A DNA stretch of 33,053 nt from Lingula anatina (GCF_001039355.2 NW_019775522.1:294498-327550); one strand, 5' to 3'; counted from the first letter of the stretch, positions 11,338-20,462 are shown. Notes: a model not told the origin generated them from the letters alone. Translations and numbers: made by a program.

Positions 11338-11502
11338 TTACGGAGCACTCTGTGTAACTCTGTAATACATGTCCTCATATACGGCTGAATACAGCACTCT
11401 TTACTAAATACATGGACATAATAAGAAAAGGTTCTCTTTTTATGTCCATGCTAAATAACAGAAAGCTGTGAACCATAGAGGAACAGCGACATGCGAGATC
11501 GC

Positions 11503-11590
11503 ATCGTGATATCGCATCATGCTATCGTGATATCGCATCGTGCTATCGTGATATCGCATCGTGCTATCGTGGTATCGCAATATCGCGTCC
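11503..11590. repeat. 21-bp minisatellite
   Basis: About four copies of ATCGTGATATCGCATCG + TGCT begin at 11503, 11524, 11545 and 11566; the last is diverged. The unit is rich in ATCG/GATATC palindromes. Confidence 0.92.
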
Positions 11591-11847
11591 CATTAAACGA
11601 ATCGATATTACGATGTCACGAATCAGCTACCATAACATGCAGTCAGAAGGTTGACGATAATTATGTCAATTAGTGAGAGAGAGAGAAATGGGCATTTTAA
11701 GATTTTAATCACATTAAAACACACGTTATGGGATGTTAATGATTATCCCTTCGAATTAATCTTCTTTGCTGGAACCAAACTTTGGTGTATAGTCTCAATA
11801 ACCGCAGAGGACTGATGCGGGAATTTCATTGTTTTTAGGGATGCATT

Positions 11848-12320
11848 ATTGACATTATCGAAGTCTGTTCTGCTCTACGGGTCTGAATGCTGGAGAGTTA
11901 CAAAGTCTGACATGAGCAGAGTAGAGTCCTTCCATAACAGGTGTCTCCGCAGGATCTGCCGCATATTCTGGCCTAATAAGATCTCCAACCATGACCTGTA
12001 CATACTGACAGGGAACCAGAGTATTGTAGGGCAGATCAAGCGACGGCGATTTCAATGGCTTGGCCATGTACTTATGATGGACGAGAACCGAGTACCAAAG
12101 GTAGCTTTGAGATGGACACCACCTGGAAAAAGAAAGAGAGGAAGGCCCAAGACCACCTGGCGCCGAACAGTGATGGCAGAGCTGAGGGAGGGGACCTTAC
12201 ATGGGGACAGGCCCAGCACGTAGCCAGAGATAGGGCCAAATGGAAAGAAGTGACTGTGGCCTTATGTCCCACACGGGACGAAGAGCACTGATGATGATGA
12301 TGATGATGATTGACATTATC
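11848..12320 (+). mobile_element. 5'-truncated LINE (non-LTR retrotransposon) with target duplication
   Basis: The insertion (11860-12308) is bounded by a 12-bp direct repeat ATTGACATTATC at 11848-11859 and 12309-12320. It encodes only the C-terminal end of a LINE ORF2-type protein. The 3' end is a (TGA)n microsatellite in which the ORF stop (12289-12291) is the first unit. Severe 5' truncation is the normal outcome of incomplete target-primed reverse transcription. Confidence 0.92.
11860..12291 (+). pseudogene. LINE reverse-transcriptase C-terminal fragment, frameshifted
   Basis: The first frame reads LLYGSECWRVTKSD..., FHNRCLRRICRIFW, then RRRFQWLGHVLMMDENRVPK and GKRKRGRPKTTWRRTV, a very typical C-terminal region of animal LINE ORF2 proteins. 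Near 12185-12195, in a G-rich stretch, the homologous reading moves to another frame (TWGQAQHVARDRAKWKEV... ending at TGA 12289-12291), so a small indel has broken it. The endonuclease and polymerase core are missing. It is a dead copy whose GKRKRGRPK-type tail is shared by several LINE clades, so the clade is not assigned. Confidence 0.93.
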
Positions 12321-12785
12321 TCGGCCGAGAAATTTAATTCAAATTGCGTAGTTTTTAAAGCAAATGAATTAAGAACAGGGTTAAAATTTGCGAAGTTATG
12401 TTTGATTTCAGTTAAAATTATTGTACTTAAATTCGCCAGCAACCCCTCTACGTGTAAGTGTTGCGCTAAAGCGTGACCGACTCGTTTGACGAAATTGTAC
12501 TATGGACGAGAAACTACGCTACAGAGGGCTTCATGCTCTGTTACGATGTCACCGAGAATTCATTTAGTTCTGTTTATTATCCATTAGTTAATAATATTAA
12601 ATAATATCAGAATATCAGTGCTATAATCTTATTGTCCATCAAAATGATTTTAATTGTTAAAACAACAACAGTGATTCAATTATCTTATTCTTCTTTTTAT
12701 TCTTCATTCGTTTTGTCTTCTTTTTATTATTATTGTCGTTGTTGTTTTATAACACGTATTTCTTCCATTATTTTTTACATACCCC
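12321..12785. other. AT-rich spacer between LINE and inverted-repeat elements
   Basis: No gene, RNA or repeat could be supported here. A pyrimidine-rich stretch occupies about 12690-12760. Confidence 0.5.
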
Positions 12786-14081
12786 ATTTCCATACCTATA
12801 TCGATCTAGCAGGATCGACCTACGTGTATCTCCGAGGGGTTTCTCGCTTTACCTTCAGCACAAGCGGCTCTGATGACTGGTACGCCTACAGAAGCTGTTA
12901 GAGGGTAATTGACTATCGTTTAGCAGCTTCAGTAAGCGTGCCATACATCTTAAGGCCCCTTTACACTGGACGGCGTACTTTCTGCGTCCCTTCTGCGTTC
13001 AAAAATGTGGTCAGGACGCTCAACGGTCGCCAAAGCAATTAAATCGTGTCTCAGTGTAAAGGCGTCTGCGTCCCTTGTGCGTCCTTTGAACGACCGAATC
13101 TTGATTTTACCTGTAAAACTGCGAGCAACCTGCCTGCCTCCACTGTTCGTCCCCTTTGCAACCCAAGGCGTCCATTGCGATGTTTGAGCAACCATTGAGC
13201 ATTCTTGCTGCGTTCTCTGTACCTTCATCGGCGATCAGTGGCGTCTATTCTACGATCATTCTGCGTCCTGCTTGACCGATGAGCGTTGTTTGGTGTCCTT
13301 CTCTATATTCTAACTCATATTTTTTCCTCGGTTCTAACCAGGTCATCCAATAAAGAACATTTCCATCACACAAAACAAATAAATGGGAATAAACGCTTTA
13401 AACTACAGTGATGCAAGGTCTGCATGGACTGATAATCAGCCAGATGCTCAATTGTTATCTTATAAGGATGGACAGGCGCCGAAAAAGAGAAAGTATGCCT
13501 GACACAACATGGAATATTTGAATCCGTTTTCAAATGACGCATTCTGCAAAAAGTTCTGACAATTAATGCATCTTGTAAAAAAGGCAAAATATTCGTTTTA
13601 TAATAACCTAAAAAAAAAAATGGATCGTTTCATGAATTTTAGGGGAAAAAAATCGGAGGCTGATATGAGACCACTGTTGCCCTTAGAATTCCTGTCTGGT
13701 GAATAATACCTCATCACGGCCCCGTTTGAGAGTGAAAAAAATAATGTTCTACGTGACGATCTTTGAGTTTTCATTCTGCAACCAAAGCGATGCTTGTGCC
13801 TCCTTTCTACGACCGCGGCGATGCCTGTGCGTCCTCTCTGCGACCACGGCGATGCTTGTGCGTCCTTTCTGCGTCCATTGAGCGATCATCCTCCATCGCG
13901 TTCTCTCTGCGATTGTTTTGAACATGCTCAAAACTCCTGGCCAGTTTCATCGTCGCACAAAGGACGCAGAAAGGACGCCGTCCAGTGTAAAGGGTGTTTT
14001 AGCAGCTTAATCTGAACGCAATTTGACGATAATCGCCTTGGAGATGGATCGATCCAGCTAGATCGATCTAGGTATGGGAAT
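12786..14081. mobile_element. Outer inverted-repeat pair enclosing another element
   Basis: Left repeat 12786-12821 and right repeat 14046-14081 are inverted copies, roughly 31 of 36 positions matching, centred on ATCGATCTAGC[A/T]GGATCGA. They lie 45-130 bp outside the ends of the inner element. They may be the termini of an older element into which the inner one inserted, or the outer termini of a composite. A partial third copy (TTTTCCATACCTATCG) occurs near 14380. Confidence 0.6.
12953..13998. mobile_element. Second inverted-repeat DNA transposon with TTA target site
   Basis: The ends carry inverted CCCTTTACACTGGACGGCG followed by CTTTCTGCGTCC. TTA occurs just outside both ends (12950-12952, 13999-14001). 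The interior consists of degenerate GCGTCC/GGACGC-rich repeats (for example GCGATGCTTGTGCGTCC near 13848) with no transposase. The left end starts AGGCCC, as does the element at 10660, suggesting the same superfamily. The outermost seven bases of the two ends match poorly, so the exact termini are approximate. Confidence 0.78.
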
Positions 14082-15541
14082 TGTGTCTAACTCCTCCCTT
14101 TTTTATCTTTTAGTGACATCGACATAAACTGAACGGGCTCCTACATTGTACAACGATGTGACCATGATAAGATGCTACGTGCGTGAGGCGATACATGAAT
14201 TTCTAACAACTGCGTGCATTATTAGACTTGAACTATTGTACAGCGCATAAGCCCGATGGGATGGGTCTGTTAATATATACTGCGGCACGTGACACTGCAA
14301 TAAACAGACAAATAAATAAATAATCAGCAAGACATGCATCTCATAACTGGATCAATAAATACTGGTGGTGTGCCGTCTTTTCCATACCTATCGTATTAAA
14401 GACCCACGGTCCAATAAAGACTTTTGGATTACATTTCAGAAAATCTTAGTGTTTTGTTCTGCACTCTCATTCCAATGGGATGCAATAATCTTAAGAAAAA
14501 AGAACTTCGTCAAATGTTGCTGATGTTATTGGGTCCCCTGCAATGGGGCATTCACATTGAGGAGTGGAAAGTGGGTTACGTCATTAAATTCCGCGCCTGT
14601 TGTCCAATAGCCTGGTCATGGAAAATTTCCCTGGTCTTAGCGGAAAATTTTACATTCACCCCGCCTTTGTGGGCCAGTCGCTAGCATTTTCTTTGCCTCG
14701 GAACATCGCACTAAAGACACAGTTCTTTGCGTTCTTGGAAAAGTTAAGCTTCAGAGCACCCTAGCAACGGATTTTACTGCGGTATTGTACACGTTTTTTG
14801 TGTTTTACGTTTTTTGTTTACTTTTCATAATGCACAATCGGGAAATAGCAATGAAATTACGATGTAGCGTTTTGTTATTTTCGAACCAATGGAATATCTA
14901 ATAAGCCACCAAGTCATTCAAAATATGTCGACAAAGTTCCCAATATTAGATAAGAAGTGAGAGTTAATTTTTAATATCAGCATACGGGCAGAGGGTGTCT
15001 TCTAGACGCCATGGAACTGACCTTGTTTATGTATTGCCTTTTAATATTTTATGCGCATTATACATGTACATAGGTCCTAATGCGTTCAAGTTCTATATCA
15101 TTAGTAGGCGCTAATTGATGCCCGTTATAAAGCTATCGATCCTGGAAGCATTGTATGTGTCGGTCAATACTTCAAGCGAAACAAGAGGAACTGAACTCTG
15201 AGAAAGGTTTAAGGAATGCGACTAATCAACGGTTTTGTAGATAAGTTAGTTTTGCGTAGGCATACTGAGGATTTCAACAGAAACGAAATAAAATCTGGAG
15301 ACCAATTCCTCATTGGCAAACACATATTGTGGAACGCTTAGTCATTTGCATTGACACGGTTTGACATCGCTTGATGATCTTGCATTGTGAAGTTGATTAC
15401 ATCAGGCGCTTTAAGAAAACTTCTGAAAAAATTTATATATTTTATCTCTTCTTTATGCATTACTATAAACAGTCGATCATGGCACAGGCGGCGAGACAGA
15501 TGATTCCACTTGAAAAATGTGACATTTTTTCTGATTTGCAG
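14082..15541. other. 5' flank of asparagine synthetase
   Basis: No coding sequence is seen. Because a splice acceptor sits eight bases before the asparagine synthetase ATG, a 5' non-coding exon and the promoter should lie in this interval. The region 14470-14690 is the best promoter candidate. Confidence 0.5.
14472..14608 (+). promoter_or_regulatory. Candidate asparagine synthetase promoter elements
   Basis: Within 140 bp there are CCAAT boxes at 14472-14476 and 14604-14608, an inverted one at 14528-14532, a CRE/ATF-like TTACGTCA at 14576-14583, and GGATGCAAT at 14478-14486, one base off the C/EBP-ATF response element TGATGCAAT. Vertebrate asparagine synthetase genes are induced by ATF4 through such elements under amino-acid shortage. 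Such short motifs occur by chance, and the transcription start is not mapped. Confidence 0.3.
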
Positions 15542-15798
15542 AAGCAACGATGTGTGGCATATGGGCGATATTCGGAAGTGAAGCCAAAATCTCGGAGCAG
15601 GCGCCAAGCAGTTTCACCATATCTCACCGCGGTCCAGACGCCTCCTGTGTGACCACCATCAACCATTTTACCAACTGCTGTCTCGGTTTCCACCATCTTG
15701 CCATCAACGATGGTGTATTTGGCATGCAGCCGATGAGAGTGCGCAGTATGCCGCACCTGTGGATGGTGTACAACGGTGAAATTTACAACTGCAAATTG
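15542..15798 (+). CDS. ASNS: ASNS coding exon 1: glutaminase nucleophile
   Basis: The acceptor tttgcag ends at 15541; the ATG at 15550 places the nucleophile at Cys2 once Met is removed. Encodes residues 1-83: [15 protein letters not shown], the FHHLAIND segment (FHRLAxxD in typical relatives), and YNGEIYN. The donor follows TTG in phase 0 (gtaaga). Confidence 0.96.
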
Positions 15799-18700
15799 GT
15801 AAGAATAAGATATACATTTTTAACGTTATAGTTAAATATTTTGATATTTAAGCGGTTTTAATCTTATCATTAATCTGTCAGCGGACACAGATGGCACCTA
15901 ATACTGAAAAGTATAAAATGAGAGATAAGACAAAACCAAGCACATTGGTCGTCCAGGTACCTTGACCTCGTGCAATATCTTTCATTATATTTGCCTCACG
16001 TCATTCGGCAATTTTTTTAATCCTTGGTCACTTCTCTTGGCACGGGCCCAGCAGTGACATTCTATGACAAATGGCATACTGTTTGACCGTGGCCCATAAC
16101 AGCGTGCTAGAGCGTAATTCAGTACCCACTACCAGGGCCACAGATCGATTTTTCACTAAATATGAAGAGATATGTCTCTAGCTAAATAGATGGCTAATCT
16201 CTGTACTATCAAAAACGTACACAGAATAATAACTGCGGCCCTGGTAGAGGGTAGTAATTCAGTAGGCCCACAAAACAAGGCATCTGCATTTCTGGTATAT
16301 TACGAAATTGATATGGTCTATGCCATTTTTATTTATTTATTTATTTATTATTTGTTTGAGCTTACTGAATTACCCAAGCGCATGCAGGTTCTTATGGACC
16401 ATGAGACTGCTTAATATTCTCATTCTCACAACAGTTAAAGGAAGAATTCGGTTTCAAGTACCAAACCAACTGTGATGGGGAAGCCATCTTGCACTGTTAC
16501 AACCACGGCGGTGCAGAGTTTCTTGCTAAGCACCTCGACGGCGTGTTTGCCTTCTGTCTATTCGATACAGAGAAGAGAAAGGTTTTCCTTGGCAGAGATA
16601 CGTTTGGCGTTCGTCCAGCTTTCCGCTTGACCACAGAGGACGGATTTCTGGCTGTTTGTTCGGAAATCAAAGGTGAAAGTTTATATAATTATATGTTTTG
16701 GCTGGACTTTGATACGTGGAGTGAAAACTTAAGAGTGTCACAGTAGAAGGGCTGCACTGCAAGATAATTAATTCTTCTTTCAGAGTCAAATAAAAGAAAT
16801 AACCACAAGCTGTCTTGTCCAAAATATTTTTAAACTAAATTACCCGGTGTCATTAACACAAAGCATATGTTCATATGTTGTACACGTAACTTCTCGTCAT
16901 ATTCCAGGATTGCAAAATCTCATCCACAACGGCACAGCGAGTACAATTGAAGCGTTGGCGCCTGGCCACACGGAGGAATATCTCCTGGACGAAGACAACA
17001 AGGCCAGGCTGGTAGACCGGAAGCGATTTCATTTCCAGGCACAGCCACCGGTTTACAAAACCATAGCGGAACCTCTCGGTCAGTTTGTGCCGCCATGAGC
17101 ACAGGGGTTCCCGCGGGGTTGGAAAGAAGGGGGGGAGGGTTAATTCTGTTAATGATGTGCGACTCTTTTCTATTTCTTATAAGAAGTAGAAACTTTTCAC
17201 ATGCAGCGGTACAGATTTCTGTATCGCACCAGTTTGACTGATCCTAACATGTTATTGTTTCTTACTATAGCCGCAATACGTGCCAATCAAAATCAATCGT
17301 GTCGAGCGCGGGGTCTTATGTGACTCTCTTACGTATTTATCAGGCCTTTAAGTTGTCTATCTATCAAACTGGGTCGAGCCATAATACTGTATCGCTCTAT
17401 ATATAGTGTCTTAGATTACGTCAGCTTGCCTCCCGTAAGTAATAGTAGATTTCCAAGATAATCTCAAGTATAGATTCAGATCACAAACGAGCATTATTAT
17501 TATTATTATTATTATTATTTATTATTATTATCACTAGTGTACTGTCAACGAATAACAAACCTTTATATTAAATAATCTTTAATACTAAAACGTTTGCAAA
17601 GCTGTGACGCACTGATGAAATTCTATGCCAGAATGTCCAATGTACGTGAATAAACCTGTATTTTGATGTTACAGGAAACGACCCGCTAGCCAATGTCCGC
17701 AACCTGATGACCGCAGCCGTGAAGAAAAGGTTGATGTCCCAGCGGCGTATCGGATGTCTACTATCTGGTATTTATAAGATATTTTATAAAGATCACTGTG
17801 AATGGAAAAAGGAGCGCAGGGTGATAAAGATAAATATTTTCATCTTAATAGACTTAACAGAAAGTTTAAAAGCAATACTTACTTGAGGAAGAGACGCACC
17901 GGCACAATTACCCGTCGCCAATCCAGTCATTGTATGCGGTTTATACAGTTTTTGATAAAAAAAAGTAAATCGTAATGAGGAGAAAAAAGAAAAAAGATAA
18001 AAAACGTATTTCCCTACCTTTGAAGCATGAAGTTTCTACCCTTCCTCAAAAGGCCATGATCACATGACTGATACGTAGTTGTGAGTCCCGGATGTAAGGA
18101 TTTCAGCGTTGATTGGAGAGGAGGGGGGGCGCTGCAGGCCTTAGTCACGGTTCATTATCCTGTTGCTTGGCCAATTTTCCTCCTTTGAGAAATTTATGGT
18201 TTTTGGTTGGCCGATGCAGTGGCTGAACTAGCATATTTACTTTTTATTGTAATTACAAAAGACACAATGAGAAAACCTTTTTGAAGTATAGAAATGTAGC
18301 TTACATGTCACTCCGACATCCAGTGTGTATCATTATGTCCTACAGGTGGCGTGGATTCCAGCCTCGTTGCCGCATTGGTTGTGAAGAGCGCCAGAGAAGT
18401 GGGCATAGACTACCCCATACAGACGTTCGCCGCCGGCATGCCGGGTAGCACGGACATCATAGCAGCGCGCAAGGTGGGCAATACATCTTGGATAACAATG
18501 CACAGCGAACATGCCACGCAAGCCCCTTTGACCTCCGAGCCCTTTCTCCTACCTTTTTCCTCCATCACCCTCTCCCACTCCATAAAAACTGTATAAAGGG
18601 CAAAACTAGAAAAAAAATACGTGCAAGTCTTTGCTAATTTGCTATTTTTTTTAAATTTAATTTAATTTTCTATAGCACCCAAAGTTTTTATTGTATCTTC

Positions 18701-20077
18701 TTTTAATTGAAAGTACATGTAAGTACATTTCATTCCTCCGTTCTCTTTAAGGTAGCTGAATACCTCGGCACAGAACATCACGAGGTTATATTCTCTGAAG
18801 AAGAAGGATTGGCCGCTCTTAATGACATGGTGTATCACCTGGAGAGCTATGACATCATCACTATACGTGGGGCTGTTGGTGAGTGATTTTTTTTTCATAG
18901 CTTTGACATCATCACTATAAGTGGAGCCGTTGGTTAGTCTACTTTTTATGCAGCTGTGACGCCATTATCTGTTATCATCATATCAGTATCACTGTATCAG
19001 GGACAGAACAGTCTGATCGAATTCTGATCGAAAAATCGAAAAGATCTGATTTAGCGTTCTCAGCAGGATCCCTGAAAAGAAAATGGGATGGGTTAGCCCA
19101 CATGATCTGCCCCTGTGTCTATACGCATGGTTGGTGAAATTTTAGTGATTTTCTAAATTGACAAATTTGTGATAACGGTGCGTTAATTTTTCAAATAGGG
19201 CTCTACTTCGTAGCCAAGTACATAAGAGAAAAGACAGATACAGTAGTCGTGTTCTCCGGCGAGGGCGCAGACGAGCTTTGCCAGGGGTACATATACTTCC
19301 ATAACGCCCCGGATGTAAAGGAGGCGGATAGAGAGAGCAGACGACTTCTTCAGGATCTCTATCTGTTTGACGTGTTACGTGGTGATAGAATTATCTCCGG
19401 TTTTGGGTAGGGACTTGTTTCAATGACCGTCGAAAATTGTGAATATTGCGTAGATCACTTATGTATAATTATTATTTTTCTACTTTTATTTATTTATTTA
19501 TAATAAGCTGCGTCAGTTTCCGTTGAAATATGTCCTCCTGTTTTGCGATTATTGCCTTTAAATAATTTCTTAATTTAATCAAACAAGTATAATCAATCAT
19601 TTCAGCTTAGAACTGCGGCTACCTTTTCTTGACCATGAACTGACCAGCTATATTCTCTCTTTGGACCCCAACATCCGACATATTGTCGACGGAATCGAGA
19701 AGCATCTGCTCCGTTCGGCCTTCAACGCGACGGGACTCCTGCCCCATGAGACGCTGTGGCGACCCAAGGAGAGTTTTAGTGACGGCGTCTCCTCTAATGT
19801 TCGCTCTTGGCATCACATCCTGCGGGAGTTCACCGACGATAAGGTTGGTGTTTCCATTATGTTAGAGGCGCATGCTTACGTCCGCAAACGGACTCAAGTT
19901 GCGCTGTATACATGTATTGTGCCAGAGAAGATTGCGTTGAAAATTATTTTAATTGCCCAGCAACTGCATTTCTGGAATTACGAAAAACACAATGGCCTGT
20001 GAAATATATATGTCAGCGTGTATTTCCTGAGGTAAATTGTGAACGTAAAACCGACTTCTATTGCGAGTCTGTTTCTG

Positions 20078-20174
<97 letters not shown>

Positions 20175-20462
20175 GGGGAAGGAAAGAGAGAGAGAGGGGA
20201 GGAAGGAAAAGGTGTTAAAATTCGTGGTATAAAAATAATCCTTCATTTATACATACAGGTCACTGACGCAGACGTGATGAACGCCAGCCGTAAGTTTCCC
20301 CACAATCCACCGAAATCTAAAGAGGCCTTTTACTTCCGTCGCCTCTTTGAGGACTTTTTCCCTGGGAAAGCCGACCTAATCCCGTACCTCTGGATGCCCA
20401 AGTGGTCGGGAGAAACAACCGAACCTTCGGCAAGGAACCTCAAAGCTTACAGGACAACATAA
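15550..20462 (+). CDS. ASNS: Asparagine synthetase (glutamine-hydrolysing), 9 coding exons, 551 aa
   Basis: Joining 15550-15798, 16435-16672, 16908-17078, 17675-17767, 18346-18473, 18752-18878, 19199-19406, 19606-19843 and 20259-20462 gives 1656 nt, 551 residues plus stop, close to the ~560 residues of animal enzymes. It converts aspartate, glutamine and ATP to asparagine, glutamate, AMP and PPi in the cytosol. The N-terminal class II glutaminase domain (1 to ~200) has the Cys2 nucleophile ([10 protein letters not shown]), HRGPD at 26-30, YNGEIYN at 74-80 and CDGE. The synthetase domain has the ATP PP-loop SGGVDSS (250-256), SGEGADEL (355-362), [10 protein letters not shown] and [10 protein letters not shown]. 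Oddities: His49 stands where the family has a glutamine-binding Arg, and the usual YDxTTxRAS motif reads YDIITIRGA. The frame is otherwise intact and all splice sites are GT-AG, so the gene looks functional but diverged. Confidence 0.96.
16123..16253. mobile_element. 131-bp MITE with 9-bp target duplication in an ASNS intron
   Basis: Inverted ends TACCC[A/T]CTACCAGGGCC[A/G]CAG lie at 16123 and 16253. They are flanked by the direct repeat GTAATTCAG at 16114-16122 and 16254-16262. A 9-bp duplication suits Mutator-like elements. The flanking match extends two further bases (TA), so an 11-bp duplication with slightly shorter ends is an alternative. No coding capacity. Confidence 0.85.
16435..16672 (+). 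CDS. ASNS: ASNS coding exon 2
   Basis: Acceptor cacaacag, donor AAAG|gtgaaa in phase 1. Encodes residues 84-162 of the glutaminase domain, including CDGEAILH (with the conserved Asp), [22 protein letters not shown] and FLAVCSEIK. Confidence 0.96.
16908..17078 (+). CDS. ASNS: ASNS coding exon 3
   Basis: Acceptor atattccag; donor CTCG|gtcagt, chosen because it restores Gly in phase with the next exon (PL-G-NDPL) and avoids the in-frame stop at 17096. Encodes GLQNLIHN...[11 protein letters not shown]... to EPL, the linker between glutaminase and synthetase domains. This is the most diverged part of the protein. Confidence 0.92.
17493..17531. repeat. (ATT)n microsatellite
   Basis: Run with one interruption (an extra T) in the third mapped ASNS intron. 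Confidence 0.95.
17675..17767 (+). CDS. ASNS: ASNS coding exon 4
   Basis: Acceptor gttacag, donor TCTG|gtattt, phase 1 on both sides. Encodes [18 protein letters not shown] to IGCLLSG, leading into the PP-loop. The intron splits the first Gly codon of SGG. Confidence 0.95.
18346..18473 (+). CDS. ASNS: ASNS coding exon 5: ATP-binding PP-loop
   Basis: Acceptor tcctacag, donor AAG|gtgggc in phase 0. Encodes [13 protein letters not shown] through [18 protein letters not shown], the pyrophosphatase-type ATP loop and following strand. Confidence 0.96.
18752..18878 (+). CDS. ASNS: ASNS coding exon 6
   Basis: Acceptor ctctttaag, donor GTTG|gtgagt in phase 1. Encodes [14 protein letters not shown], then [13 protein letters not shown], where relatives have YDxTTxRAS. 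A 54-bp-spaced partial copy of its 3' end and donor lies immediately downstream. Confidence 0.95.
18845..18952 (+). repeat. Tandem partial duplication of exon 6 end and donor site
   Basis: AGCTATGACATCATCACTAT at 18845 recurs as AGCTTTGACATCATCACTAT at 18899, with about 31 of 35 bases matching through the donor and a similar T-rich stretch after it. The second copy's donor is GTTG|gttagt (exon end would be 18932). Confidence 0.9.
19199..19406 (+). CDS. ASNS: ASNS coding exon 7: SGEGADEL motif
   Basis: Acceptor ttcaaatag, donor TTTGG|gtaggg in phase 2. Encodes [34 protein letters not shown] and [12 protein letters not shown]. It supplies the conserved acidic residues of the synthetase active site and the LR[AG]DR motif. 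Confidence 0.96.
19606..19843 (+). CDS. ASNS: ASNS coding exon 8
   Basis: Acceptor catttcag, donor GATAAG|gttggt in phase 0. Encodes [27 protein letters not shown] and [13 protein letters not shown], all close to the animal family pattern. Confidence 0.96.
20080..20171. repeat. Compound (GT)n(GA)n microsatellite in the last ASNS intron
   Basis: About 23 TG units run directly into about 23 GA units, ending roughly 88 bp before the last acceptor. The transcript carries a purine-rich GA run just upstream of the branch-point region. Confidence 0.97.
20259..20462 (+). CDS. ASNS: ASNS terminal coding exon
   Basis: Acceptor acatacag, phase 0. Encodes [32 protein letters not shown] and YLWMPKW, ending [11 protein letters not shown] then TAA at 20460-20462. 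The match to the family C-terminus fixes the stop as genuine. Confidence 0.96.
   Translation, partial: VTDADVMNASRKFPHNPPKSKEAFYFRRLFEDFFPGKADLIPYLWMPKWSGETTEPSARNLKAYRTT

Noticed and set aside
15338-15756. Frames overlapping the first ASNS coding exon on the minus strand
   Set aside because: Antisense shadows of the real exon, which is fixed by the MCGIW start and family motifs.
19912-20246. Open frames across 19912-20246 on both strands
   Set aside because: They consist of CV/ER or HT/SL repeats from the (GT)n(GA)n microsatellite in an ASNS intron.
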